The translations under genes were made by a program, and so were the position numbers. Under the pieces are notes generated by a model. That model made no database searches and had not been told where the DNA came from. It saw only the letters and a program-made list of their open reading frames with translations. Positions 16,636 through 24,540 of a stretch of DNA of 64,000 bases are shown in pieces. Position 1 is the first letter of the stretch, and each line of letters opens with the position of its first letter. The DNA is from Paludisphaera mucosa (GTDB lineage Bacteria > Planctomycetota > Planctomycetia > Isosphaerales > Isosphaeraceae): the NCBI RefSeq assembly GCF_029589435.1, contig NZ_JARRAG010000002.1:4464001-4528000 (forward strand). Reading direction: 5' to 3'.

Positions 16636-18522
16636 ATGACGAATCGTTCCGGACGTCGGACCCTGGGGGCCTCGGCCACCGCGCTCCTCGCGCTGGGGCT
16701 GGCGACGTCCGAGACGGGCCTCGCGACGGGGGGCGACGACCGATCGACCGCTCCCGCTCCCGTGCAAGCCGGCTGGCGGCCAGGCGAAGCGGTCCCGATC
16801 GCCGTCCACGAGGGCGTCGCCTCCTTCGCCGCCCCCAACGACGGCGGATCGCACGAATTGCTGGTCGTGGTCTCGTCGCTGTCTCGCGAGGCCGGGCCGT
16901 TCCCGGTTCGACTCTCGGCGCGGGCCGTCGACCGGGCGACGCCCCCCGAGCGCGCCGAGGCCAGCCCCGGCCGCACGCCCACCCTGGCGCCGTTCCGGCC
17001 CGGGTCCGAGCCGCCGAGGCCGAGCGCGGCCCCGGAGCCGCATCGCGACTTCCACATCATGGTCCGCGAGGGCGACGTCGCCGGGGCGAGCAACTACCAG
17101 GACGTCCGCGGCACCCTCCGCGCCGTGGGCGAGCGGGTGCAGGTCTACGTGGCCGAGGAGGACGTGGCGCTCGTCGACGCGGCGACGCTCGCCGACGCCG
17201 TCGAGACGTTCGACGCCCGCGTCCGCCCGGTGGCGGCCCGGACCATCGGCCTGGCGGACGACGCCGACGGCGACGGCCGGTTCACCGTCCTCTTCTCGAG
17301 CTGGCTGACGCGGCTGGGGGGCGGCCGACACGCCGTCGACGGCTACGTCCGCGTCACCGACTTCGATCCGGCCTACACGCCCCCGTTCGGCGACCGTTGC
17401 GACATGATGCACCTGAGCACCGCCCTCCGCGCCGGGCCGCAGCTCCGGACCGTCATGGCCCACGAATATACGCACGCCGTCGTGTTCACGCGCAAGTCCC
17501 TCCATCGCCCGGCCGGCGCCGGCGTCGAGGAGGAGGGCTGGCTCGACGAGGCCCTCGCGCACCTGTGCGAGGATCTCCACGGCTTCACGCGATCGAACCT
17601 GGACTACCGCGTCAGCGCGTTCCTCTCGCGGCCCGAGCGCTACCGGCTGCTCGTGGAGGACTACTACGCGGCCGACCTCTTCCGCAGCCACGGCAACCGC
17701 GGCAGCACGTACCTGTTCCTCCGCTGGTGCGCCGATCGTTACGGACCCGACCTCCTGACGACGCTCGTCGATTCGGACCTGCGAGGCGCGGCGAATTTGG
17801 AGGCGGCGACCGGGCGGCGGTTCGAGGACCTCTTCCGGGAGTGGGCGTTCGGCCTTTACGCGCGGCCCGACGCCGGCCCCTCGGCCGCCTACGCCGGCTT
17901 CCGCGGCGATGCGGCGGACAGCCCCTGGACCCCGGCGGGCCCCCGGCCCTCGCGGTCGGCCGTCGACGGCGAGCCCGACGTCTGGGAGGCGGCCGGGACG
18001 AGCCCGCACTACGCCGTGATCGACTGCGGTGAGGCGAAGGCCGTCGAGATTCGCGTCGAAGGGCCCGACGCCGCGAAGCTCCAGGTCACCGCCGCGATCC
18101 TGCCCCGCACGGCCCGGCTCGCGCTCTCGGCCCGGGCCTACACGGCCGCGAACGGCGAGCTGTTCCTCCGGGCCTCGGCGCGGGAGCGCGGGGGCTCGGC
18201 CGTCCGGCTCCTCGCCCTGGCCTGGGAGCCGCTCACGCCCCCCGCCGACGTCAACCGCTCCCCGCTCCGCCCCGGCCGCCTCGACGGCGACGGCCTGGTT
18301 GCCGCCTTCGGCGCCGCCGCCGTCCCCGCCGACGGCTCCCTCGACTCGCTCCCGATCCGGCTCGAAGGCCAGGCCCATCCCGGCCCGATCGTCCTCAAGC
18401 TCCTCGCCCTCGACGCCGACGGCCGACCCGTCACCGCCTGGACGACCCTGGGCGACGACGCCGACCTTTCGCCCTCGATCGCCCGCCGGCCTGAAGACAA
18501 GCCTTCTCGGGTTCGACGCTGA
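16636..18522 (+). CDS. Secreted zinc metalloprotease (HExxH, M30-like)
   Basis: A 628-aa exported protease. The start ATG at 16636 opens a signal peptide (basic MTNRSGRR, hydrophobic ATALLALGLATS); longer in-frame starts upstream give no signal. A Pro-rich linker precedes the catalytic part. The zinc site is HEYTH at residues 276-280, with the third ligand probably Glu305 in GWLDEALAHL, which resembles hyicolysin-type (M30) and related gluzincin peptidases. DDADGDGRF around residue 215 is a likely Ca-binding loop. The C-terminal 200 residues look like beta-rich domains (YAVIDCGEAKAVEIRVEG and later). It probably degrades proteins outside the cell. It stands alone; the start is preceded by a G-rich ribosome site. 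Confidence 0.8.
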   Translation: MTNRSGRRTLGASATALLALGLATSETGLATGGDDRSTAPAPVQAGWRPGEAVPIAVHEGVASFAAPNDGGSHELLVVVSSLSREAGPFPVRLSARAVDRATPPERAEASPGRTPTLAPFRPGSEPPRPSAAPEPHRDFHIMVREGDVAGASNYQDVRGTLRAVGERVQVYVAEEDVALVDAATLADAVETFDARVRPVAARTIGLADDADGDGRFTVLFSSWLTRLGGGRHAVDGYVRVTDFDPAYTPPFGDRCDMMHLSTALRAGPQLRTVMAHEYTHAVVFTRKSLHRPAGAGVEEEGWLDEALAHLCEDLHGFTRSNLDYRVSAFLSRPERYRLLVEDYYAADLFRSHGNRGSTYLFLRWCADRYGPDLLTTLVDSDLRGAANLEAATGRRFEDLFREWAFGLYARPDAGPSAAYAGFRGDAADSPWTPAGPRPSRSAVDGEPDVWEAAGTSPHYAVIDCGEAKAVEIRVEGPDAAKLQVTAAILPRTARLALSARAYTAANGELFLRASARERGGSAVRLLALAWEPLTPPADVNRSPLRPGRLDGDGLVAAFGAAAVPADGSLDSLPIRLEGQAHPGPIVLKLLALDADGRPVTAWTTLGDDADLSPSIARRPEDKPSRVRR

Positions 18523-18666
18523 ATCCAACTTGAAGCCGCCTCGTCGAGGGTCGGACCTTTTGAGACGAATCCGATGGATGGCGACGACGGGGGAGTGGAT
18601 TCCGCCCTTCGTTCCCATGCGAACATGGACGAAATCGACAATTTTCGCGGAATCACTGTACAGGCG

Positions 18667-18695
18667 TTGACAAAAAGTCGATCTCCGGGTTGAAT
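18667..18695 (+). promoter_or_regulatory. Candidate sigma-70-type promoter for the VOC gene
   Basis: TTGACA at 18667-18672, a 17-nt spacer and TTGAAT at 18690-18695 (perfect -35; -10 matches 4 of 6). It lies about 70 nt upstream of the VOC start, with no other gene between. Confidence 0.5.
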
Positions 18696-18714
18696 CCTCT
18701 GGCCCGACGCACTT

Positions 18715-18732
18715 CCTGTTCGCGTGAACAGG
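18715..18732. promoter_or_regulatory. Palindrome between promoter and VOC start
   Basis: CCTGTTCGCGTGAACAGG, perfect 7-bp arms around GCGT. It lies about 20 nt past the -10 box, a position suited to a repressor operator or a 5'-UTR hairpin. Confidence 0.45.
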
Positions 18733-18766
18733 TGACGACGGAAGGATTCAAACGGGAGGTGGACCG

Positions 18767-19252
18767 ATGCCCGAGGCGATTCCGAGCGGATTCCGGACGA
18801 TCACGCCCTACCTGGCGTTCAATGGGGCGGCCGAGGCGATCGAGTTCTACAAGAAGGCGTTCGGGGCCGAGGAGCTGGTCCGGATGCCCTTCCCGGGCCC
18901 CGACGGCCAGATGGTGGTGGGTCACGCCGAGCTGAAGATCGGCGATTCGATGGTCATGCTGGGCATGGCGTGCCCCGAGCAAGGCTCGGTCGCGCCGGGC
19001 GGCGGCGGGGCGAGCGTCTCGATCCACCTGTACGTCCCGGACGTGGACGCGGTGTTCGCCAGGGCGATCGAGGCGGGGGGGACGGCCGCGATGCCCCCGA
19101 CCGACATGCCCTGGGGCGACCGCTTCGGCAAGCTCGTCGACCCGTTCGGGCACCACTGGTCGGTCGCCACGCACATCGAGGACGTTTCGCCCGAGGAGAT
19201 GCAGAGGCGCATGGCCGAGATGTGCGCGGGGGTGCCGGCCGAGGTCGTCTGA
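18767..19252 (+). CDS. VOC superfamily protein (PhnB/glyoxalase-like)
   Basis: A 161-aa protein. ITPYLAFNGAAEAIEFYKKA is the classic start of PhnB-type vicinal-oxygen-chelate proteins, followed by VGHAELKIGDSMVMLG, VSIHLYVPDVDAVFARAIEA and GDRFGKLVDPFGHHWSVATH. Two beta-alpha-beta-beta-beta units form the fold. Metal ligands typical of glyoxalase I are not all present, so the activity cannot be assigned; many relatives are of unknown function despite the PhnB label. The gene has its own promoter candidate and an adjacent palindrome. It is followed by the YcxB-like gene 123 bp downstream on the same strand. Confidence 0.85.
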   Translation: MPEAIPSGFRTITPYLAFNGAAEAIEFYKKAFGAEELVRMPFPGPDGQMVVGHAELKIGDSMVMLGMACPEQGSVAPGGGGASVSIHLYVPDVDAVFARAIEAGGTAAMPPTDMPWGDRFGKLVDPFGHHWSVATHIEDVSPEEMQRRMAEMCAGVPAEVV

Positions 19253-19375
19253 GCCCGGGATGGGCTCTTCGATCGCCGCGCGGGCCGCTTGCGGACGGCC
19301 CCGCGGCGTGATTCAATCCAGGCCTCGTGGTCGCAAGACGCATCGGCATCGCGGGGTCGGGAGGCTGCACGAGTC

Positions 19376-19996
19376 ATGGATGCGGAAGCCCCGACCCTCG
19401 AAGGCGCGGATGAGGTCGTTGTCCGGGCCTCGTACCAGTACAACGAGGTCGAGTTCATCGCCTCGCGACGAGCCTCGAAGATCGCCCTCAACCGGTCGTT
19501 CGACACCTGGACGGGGCGGATCACGCTCCTCTTGCTGGCCCACGTGATGTTCGCCATCGGGGCCATGTTCATGCTGCAAGGGCTCGGCCCGGGCGCCCGG
19601 CGGCAGGGGCCGAACGCGATCGTCTTCGCCTTCGGCGCGATCCTCGCCGCCTACGGGGCCTGGCTCGCGTACCGCTGGCTGTACGGCTACCGGCGTCGCA
19701 TGCGCAGGCTCTTCCACGCGTTCCCGGCGGCCGGCGACCGGGTCGACCTGGCGTTCACGCCGCGTCGGCTCGTCCGTCATAGCGAGAGGTCGGATTCGAG
19801 CATCGACTGGCTCCTGTTCCCGACCGTGGTGGAGCTGCGCGACGGGTTCGTCCTGGTGATGCGGGCCCGGCTCGACGTCTGGATCCCCAAGCACGCGTTC
19901 CGGCCCCCGTTCGACGCCCGGGCGGCCGCCGCGTTCCTGCGTTCCAGGGCGGCGAAGTACCGGGTGCTCGACCGCTTCGCCCGGCCCGCGGAGTGA
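19376..19996 (+). CDS. YcxB-like membrane protein, intact copy
   Basis: A 206-aa protein with two transmembrane helices (about residues 45-65 and 78-98) and a cytoplasmic C-terminal YcxB-like domain: SSIDWLLFPTVVELRDGFVL, then a WIPKHAFRPPFD block. The domain resembles a PH-like fold and is found in many bacterial membrane proteins of unknown role. The start ATG at 19376 was preferred because the helices and the conserved part follow; an in-frame extension upstream looks like random Arg/Ala-rich sequence. Its stop is followed after 7 bp by a paralogue in the same direction, a tandem duplication. Its ending RVLDRFARPAE shows where the paralogue is broken. Confidence 0.7.
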   Translation: MDAEAPTLEGADEVVVRASYQYNEVEFIASRRASKIALNRSFDTWTGRITLLLLAHVMFAIGAMFMLQGLGPGARRQGPNAIVFAFGAILAAYGAWLAYRWLYGYRRRMRRLFHAFPAAGDRVDLAFTPRRLVRHSERSDSSIDWLLFPTVVELRDGFVLVMRARLDVWIPKHAFRPPFDARAAAAFLRSRAAKYRVLDRFARPAE

Positions 19997-20003
19997 ACCG
20001 CCG

Positions 20004-20662
20004 ATGGACGTCCGAGAGATCCCGTTCGTGGCGGACCCGTCCCGGGTCGTCGGCTGGGCGTCGTTCCGGTTCACGGAAGACGAATTCGTCGCCGCCACGC
20101 GGGCCGTCACGATGGCGCAACTCCGCTGGTACGGCTCGCGGTTCTGGGGGATCCTCTTCTTCGGCTTCTGGCACGTCCTGTTGCTCGGCGGCCTGTACCT
20201 GATCGTCCGCTGGGCCCGAAGCGGAGACGGCCCCGACGGGCCGGTCTCGGGCTGGACGGCGGTCGAGGGCCTCCTCGCGACCCTCGTCGCCGGGCGCATC
20301 CTCTGGGTGGGCTTCTACGGCCTCCATCGCCGCGTCCGGGCGTCGTACGCCCGGTTCCCGTTCGCCGGCGACGAGTACGCCATGGCGCTCACCCCGGATC
20401 GCTACATCACCCACAGCCCGCTGGTCGACTCCAGCGACGACTGGGCCTTCCTTCCGGGCGTGGTCGAGTTCCGCGACGGCTTCGTCCTGCTGAACAAGTC
20501 GGGCGCCGGCGGCCTCTGGCTCCCCGACCACGCCCTCCACGCCCCCTTCAACCACCCGGCCGCTGCGGCCCTCTTCCGATCCAAGGCGCCGCGCTACGCG
20601 TCATCGACCGGGCGGCCCGAATTGGGGCAAATCAGGCGGTCGAGGTGTGGCCGCCTGGCTGA
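20004..20662 (+). pseudogene. YcxB-like paralogue with a frameshift near its 3' end
   Basis: Residues 1-198 parallel the preceding gene: two transmembrane helices (FWGILFFGFWHVLLLGG and the VEGLLATLVAGRILWVG region) and a YcxB-like domain with SSDDWAFLPGVVEFRDGFVL and LWLPDHALHAPF. At about 20597 the frame should continue RVIDRAARIG to a TGA at 20660-20662, as the paralogue does. Here one base is missing and the frame runs on for 88 unrelated residues antisense to the next gene. The loss affects only the last 20 residues, so the protein may still work, or this may be a sequencing error. Confidence 0.65.
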
Positions 20663-21200
20663 GTGCGAACGCCAACAGGCCACCGCCGTGCAGCGTCGCG
20701 ACGAGGATCAGCCCGACGAGGGGCCCGAACCGCCGGGCCGAGGTTCGTGCCTCTCCATTCGCGACGATCGGCAGGAAGGCTCGACGCAGCGCGAAGGCCG
20801 TCGACCCGCCTGCGGCGAGACCGAGCGCCGAAGCCTTGAACAAGATATCAGGAGCCGTGTCTAGCGGGCGGCCTGCCGACCGCCCCTGGATAAGGTCGAT
20901 CCCGAACTCGAATCCCACCACGAAGGCCAGGTTCGAAAGCCCCACGATCATGACCGCGAAGCCCAAGGCCGCCAGGACGAGAGCCGACCATTCCGTCGGG
21001 CCGATCGCCAGCCCTTTTGAGCGGCGGACCTCCACGGCCGCGACGAACCACCGCGCGGCGATCAGGATGAAGCATACGGTCAGGACGGCCAAGGCAGTCC
21101 TGCCGCTGTCGTCGCGACGGACTGCGGCGCATGTCAGGGCCATCAGGCCGACGACAGTGACCGCACGCTGGAGGGTGACGCCGAGGTGGTATCGATTCAT
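20601..21200 (-). CDS. Multi-pass membrane protein of unknown function
   Basis: A 199-aa protein with four or five hydrophobic segments: VTVVGLMALTCAAV, ALAVLTVCFILIAARWFVAA, WSALVLAALGFAVMIVGL, SALGLAAGGSTAFAL and VGLILVATLHGGGLLAFAL. Codon positions follow the GC-rich bias of real genes. No family is recognised. The final 62 bp overlap the restored 3' end of the frameshifted YcxB-like gene on the other strand. No partner genes are on its strand. Confidence 0.6.
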   Translation of the reverse strand: MNRYHLGVTLQRAVTVVGLMALTCAAVRRDDSGRTALAVLTVCFILIAARWFVAAVEVRRSKGLAIGPTEWSALVLAALGFAVMIVGLSNLAFVVGFEFGIDLIQGRSAGRPLDTAPDILFKASALGLAAGGSTAFALRRAFLPIVANGEARTSARRFGPLVGLILVATLHGGGLLAFALSQAATPRPPDLPQFGPPGR

Positions 21201-21564
21201 GCCGCCCCCGGGTGACGTTCGCCGTACGACTCTTCCGTTGCGATCCTTGCGGACGCGGCGTCACGAAACGAGGAAGACGACGACGGCATCGGCCCACCGC
21301 CGCCATACCCTTCAATAAGAACGGGTCTCGACGCAGCCCGTGACAGGTGTCCAAGGAGTAGGAATAGTCCGACGTTGGGCCGTTTGCGAAAGACGACCTT
21401 GAGCCGAGATCGGCAAGCGAATCTAGAGACGAGGCGAACGGCCGGCGGATAGAAGGCTGACCGCAATGCGCGCACGGTGTCGCTTCACCAAGCCGACCAT
21501 CTCTCACGAATCGGGCGACGCGACGAACCTGCGTCTCCCAACCGGCGTCTGGGTCTCCAGATGA
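21201..21564. other. Intergenic stretch upstream of argH
   Basis: About 360 bp with no convincing gene. A leftward 92-codon frame (ending at 21197) overlaps the membrane-protein start by ATGA but is low-complexity (a run of Ser) and lacks any recognisable feature. The argH promoter candidate follows directly at 21565. Confidence 0.4.
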
Positions 21565-21593
21565 TTGAATCCGCTGGGGCGATTGCCTATACT
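21565..21593 (+). promoter_or_regulatory. Candidate promoter of argH-lysA
   Basis: TTGAAT at 21565-21570, a 17-nt spacer and TATACT at 21588-21593. Both boxes are close to the sigma-70 consensus. It precedes the chosen argH start by 75 nt. Confidence 0.55.
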
Positions 21594-21667
21594 TGGGCTC
21601 GCGCTGCTGAAATGGCGCGCATCCGAGAGTGGCGACGCACATCGCGGCGAAGCGAAAGGGGCGGGAC

Positions 21668-23050
21668 GTGACGAGCAAGCCCTGGGGCGGGCGGTTCGAC
21701 GCCGGGACGGACCGGCGTGTGGAGGAGTTCACGGAGTCGATCTCGTTCGACCGCCGGCTCTTCCGGCACGACGTCCTGGGCTCCCAGGCGCACGCCAGGA
21801 TGCTCGCCCACGTCGGCCTGCTGACGCAGCCCGAGTGCGAGGCCATCGTAAGGGGCCTCGGCGAGATCCAGGCCCAGATCGAGGCCGGCGACTTCCCGTT
21901 CGTCCTGGAGCGGGAGGACGTGCACATGCACATCGAGGCCGCCCTCACCGAGAAGCTCGGCGACCTCGGCCGCAAACTCCACACCGGCCGCAGCCGCAAC
22001 GACCAGGTCTCGACCGACGTCAAGCTCTGGACGCGGGATGCGATCGATCGCCTCGCCGCCGGCCTGGTCCACCTGCAGCGGGCCTTCGTCGCGTCGGCCG
22101 GTAGGCACGAGGGCCTGATCCTGCCCGGCTACACCCACATGCAGCGCGCCCAGCCGGTGCTGGCCCCGCACTACTTCCTGGCCTACGTCGAGAAGCTCGA
22201 ACGCGACCGCTCGCGGCTGGCCGACTGCCGCAGGCGGCTGAACGTCTTGCCCCTGGGCGCGGCGGCCCTGGCCGGGACGAGCATCCCGATCGACCGCGAG
22301 TTCACCGCCCGCGAGCTGGGCTTCGACGGCGTCGCGGCCAACAGCCTGGACGTCTCCAGCGACCGCGACTTCGCCATCGAGGCCGTCTTCGCCCTCACCC
22401 TGATCGCCGAGCACCTGGCGGGCTGGGCCGAGGAGTGGATCCTCTGGAGCACCCAGGAGTTCGGCTTCTTGAAGCTGCCCGACGCCATCTGCACCGGCTC
22501 CAGCATCATGCCCCAGAAGAAGAACCCGGACGTCCTGGAGCTGATCCGAGGCCGCTCCGCCCGCGTGATCGGCTCGCTGACGACCCTGCTCGTCCTCATC
22601 AAGGGCCTGCCGCTGGCCTACAACCGCGACCTCCAGGAAGACAAGATCCCCCTGTTCGACGCCTTCGACACCGTCGAGGCCTGCGTCGAGCTGGCCGCCG
22701 TGGTCGTCTCGGGCGCGAGCCTCCGGCCCGAGCGGATCGCCGAGCGCCTCGACGAGGGGTTCCTCGACGCCACGACCCTGATGGAGCACCTGATCCTCAA
22801 CGGCGTCCCCCAGCGCACGGCCCACGAGGTCATCGGCCGGCTCGTCGGCCTCTGCGAGCGCAAAGGGCTGAAACGCCTGGCCGACCTGGCCGACGCCGAC
22901 CTGGCCGAGGCCTCCCCCAAGCTCGGCCCCGAGTCCCGAGGGCTGCTGGGGGTGGAGGCCGCGATCCGGGCGTTCAAGTCGTACGGCTCGACCGCGCCGG
23001 CGGAGGTCGCCGGGCAGGTCGAGCGGTGGAAGACGAAGCTGGAACTGTGA
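21668..23050 (+). CDS. argH: Argininosuccinate lyase
   Basis: A 460-aa enzyme that splits argininosuccinate into arginine and fumarate, the last step of arginine synthesis, in the cytoplasm. It starts TSKPWGGRFDAGTD, as ArgH proteins do; HTGRSRNDQVSTDVKLW and the fumarase/aspartase-superfamily signature GSSIMPQKKNPD (residues 277-288, with the catalytic Ser) are intact. The start chosen is the GTG at 21668, preceded by an AAAGGGG ribosome site, which gives the usual family length; a GTG at 21629 would add 13 residues. lysA follows 49 bp later, so arginine and lysine genes are probably co-transcribed from the promoter at 21565. Confidence 0.97.
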   Translation: MTSKPWGGRFDAGTDRRVEEFTESISFDRRLFRHDVLGSQAHARMLAHVGLLTQPECEAIVRGLGEIQAQIEAGDFPFVLEREDVHMHIEAALTEKLGDLGRKLHTGRSRNDQVSTDVKLWTRDAIDRLAAGLVHLQRAFVASAGRHEGLILPGYTHMQRAQPVLAPHYFLAYVEKLERDRSRLADCRRRLNVLPLGAAALAGTSIPIDREFTARELGFDGVAANSLDVSSDRDFAIEAVFALTLIAEHLAGWAEEWILWSTQEFGFLKLPDAICTGSSIMPQKKNPDVLELIRGRSARVIGSLTTLLVLIKGLPLAYNRDLQEDKIPLFDAFDTVEACVELAAVVVSGASLRPERIAERLDEGFLDATTLMEHLILNGVPQRTAHEVIGRLVGLCERKGLKRLADLADADLAEASPKLGPESRGLLGVEAAIRAFKSYGSTAPAEVAGQVERWKTKLEL

Positions 23051-23099
23051 GACCGCGCGACGGTCGCCGATCGTTTTGAACGAAGCAGGGAAACCGAGA

Positions 23100-24383
23100 A
23101 TGGACGCGTTCCAATACCGCGAGAATCAGCTCTTCTGCGAATCCGTGCCGGTCGCCAGGCTGGCCGAGGAGTACGGGACGCCGCTGTACGTCTACAGCGG
23201 CTCGATGATCCTGGACGCGCTGCGGACCCTGCAGGCGGTCTACGCCGAGGTCGACCCGCTGGTCTGCTACTCGGTGAAGGCGAATTCGAACCTGGGCGTG
23301 CTGAGGCTCCTGAACGGGCACGGCAGCGGGTTCGACGTGGTCTCGGGGGGTGAGCTGTTCCGGGTGCTGAAGGCGGGGGGAGACCCGGGCAAGACGGTGT
23401 TCGCGGGAGTCGGCAAGAGCGACCCCGAGATCGCCCAGGCGATCGACGCCGGCGTCCTGATGTTCAACGTCGAGAGCGAAGCCGAGCTGGATTCGATCGC
23501 CCGGGTCGCCGCCGAGATGGGGCGGATCGCGCCGATCGCCCTGCGGGTCAACCCCGACGTCGACCCCAAGACGCATCGGTACACGTCGACGGGCCAGAAG
23601 CAATCCAAGTTCGGCGTCGACATCGAGCGGGCCGTGCGGATCGCGCAGACGGCGAAGGATAAACCGAGCCTGACGATGATCGGCATGCACATGCACATCG
23701 GCTCGCAGATCACCTCGGTCGACCCCTACGTCAAGGCGGTCGCCAAGGGGGTCGAGCTGATCCGGCAGCTGCGCGAGATGGGCCACCCGATCGCCTGGTA
23801 CAACATGGGGGGCGGCTACGGGATCGCCTACAAGGGCCACGAGGCCCGGCCGATCCGCGAGTTCGCCGAGGCGATCCTGCCCGGGATCAAGGCCGCGGGG
23901 TGCCGGCTGGCGATCGAGCCGGGGCGGGTGATCGCCGGGAACGCCGGCGTGCTGGTCAGCCGTGTGTTATATACCAAGCAGTCGGGCGACAAGCGGTTCC
24001 TGATCCAGGACGCCGCCATGAACGACCTGATCCGGCCGGCGCTCTACGAGTCGTTCCACCGGATCTGGCCGGTGGCGGTCCCCGAAGGGCTGCCCGCGCC
24101 GCCGACCGACTACGAGGCCGAGATCCCCGGCGCCGAGCCCCGGGACGTCGTCGGCCCGATCTGCGAGAGCGGCGACTTCTTCGCCAAGGACCGGCCGCTG
24201 CCTCCCCTCGACCGCGGCGACCTCCTGGCGACGTTCTCGGCCGGCGCCTACGGCATGGTCATGGCCTCCAACTACAACACCCGCCCCCGCGCCGCCGAGG
24301 TCCTGGTCGAGGGCGACCAGGCCAAGCTGGTGCGGCGGCGCGAGACGCTCGACGACCTGGTGGCGCAGGAACTCGACCTGTGA
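23100..24383 (+). CDS. lysA: Diaminopimelate decarboxylase
   Basis: A 427-aa PLP enzyme that decarboxylates meso-diaminopimelate to lysine. The PLP lysine is Lys60 in CYSVKANSN; the glycine loop for the phosphate is MGGGYGIAY, and EPGRVIAGNAG and PICESGDFFAKDR (with the active-site Cys supplied across the dimer) are all present, as is the final AGAYGMVMASNYN. The ATG at 23100 is the natural start; the frame also has a TTG 24 nt earlier. It sits directly after argH. It balances lysine for protein against DAP for peptidoglycan; no DAP-pathway gene is adjacent. Confidence 0.97.
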   Translation: MDAFQYRENQLFCESVPVARLAEEYGTPLYVYSGSMILDALRTLQAVYAEVDPLVCYSVKANSNLGVLRLLNGHGSGFDVVSGGELFRVLKAGGDPGKTVFAGVGKSDPEIAQAIDAGVLMFNVESEAELDSIARVAAEMGRIAPIALRVNPDVDPKTHRYTSTGQKQSKFGVDIERAVRIAQTAKDKPSLTMIGMHMHIGSQITSVDPYVKAVAKGVELIRQLREMGHPIAWYNMGGGYGIAYKGHEARPIREFAEAILPGIKAAGCRLAIEPGRVIAGNAGVLVSRVLYTKQSGDKRFLIQDAAMNDLIRPALYESFHRIWPVAVPEGLPAPPTDYEAEIPGAEPRDVVGPICESGDFFAKDRPLPPLDRGDLLATFSAGAYGMVMASNYNTRPRAAEVLVEGDQAKLVRRRETLDDLVAQELDL

Positions 24384-24446
24384 GCGAAGGCTGAGCCGTG
24401 CGGACGCCCGGAGACGGCGTCCGCGGGTTCGCGCGAGAAGCGGAGC

Positions 24447-24508
24447 GGGGCGGGGCGGGGCGGAGCAAGGGCCGAGGAGTAGGGCGGACCGGAGCAGGGC
24501 GGGGCGGG
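24447..24508 (+). repeat. G-rich tandem tract in the leader of the HEAT/receiver-like gene
   Basis: Repeated GGGGC units: G-runs at 24447-24450, 24452-24455, 24457-24460, then 24469-24471, 24482-24484, 24497-24499, 24501-24504 and 24506-24508. These can form G-quadruplexes in DNA or mRNA. It lies 33-94 nt before the start of the next gene. Confidence 0.55.
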
Positions 24509-24540
24509 CGTCCCGGACATCAACCCATCGGACCACAGTC

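Noticed and set aside
21197-21475. Small gene overlapping the 199-aa membrane protein start by ATGA
   Set aside because: Low-complexity, no recognisable features; the overlap can be chance.
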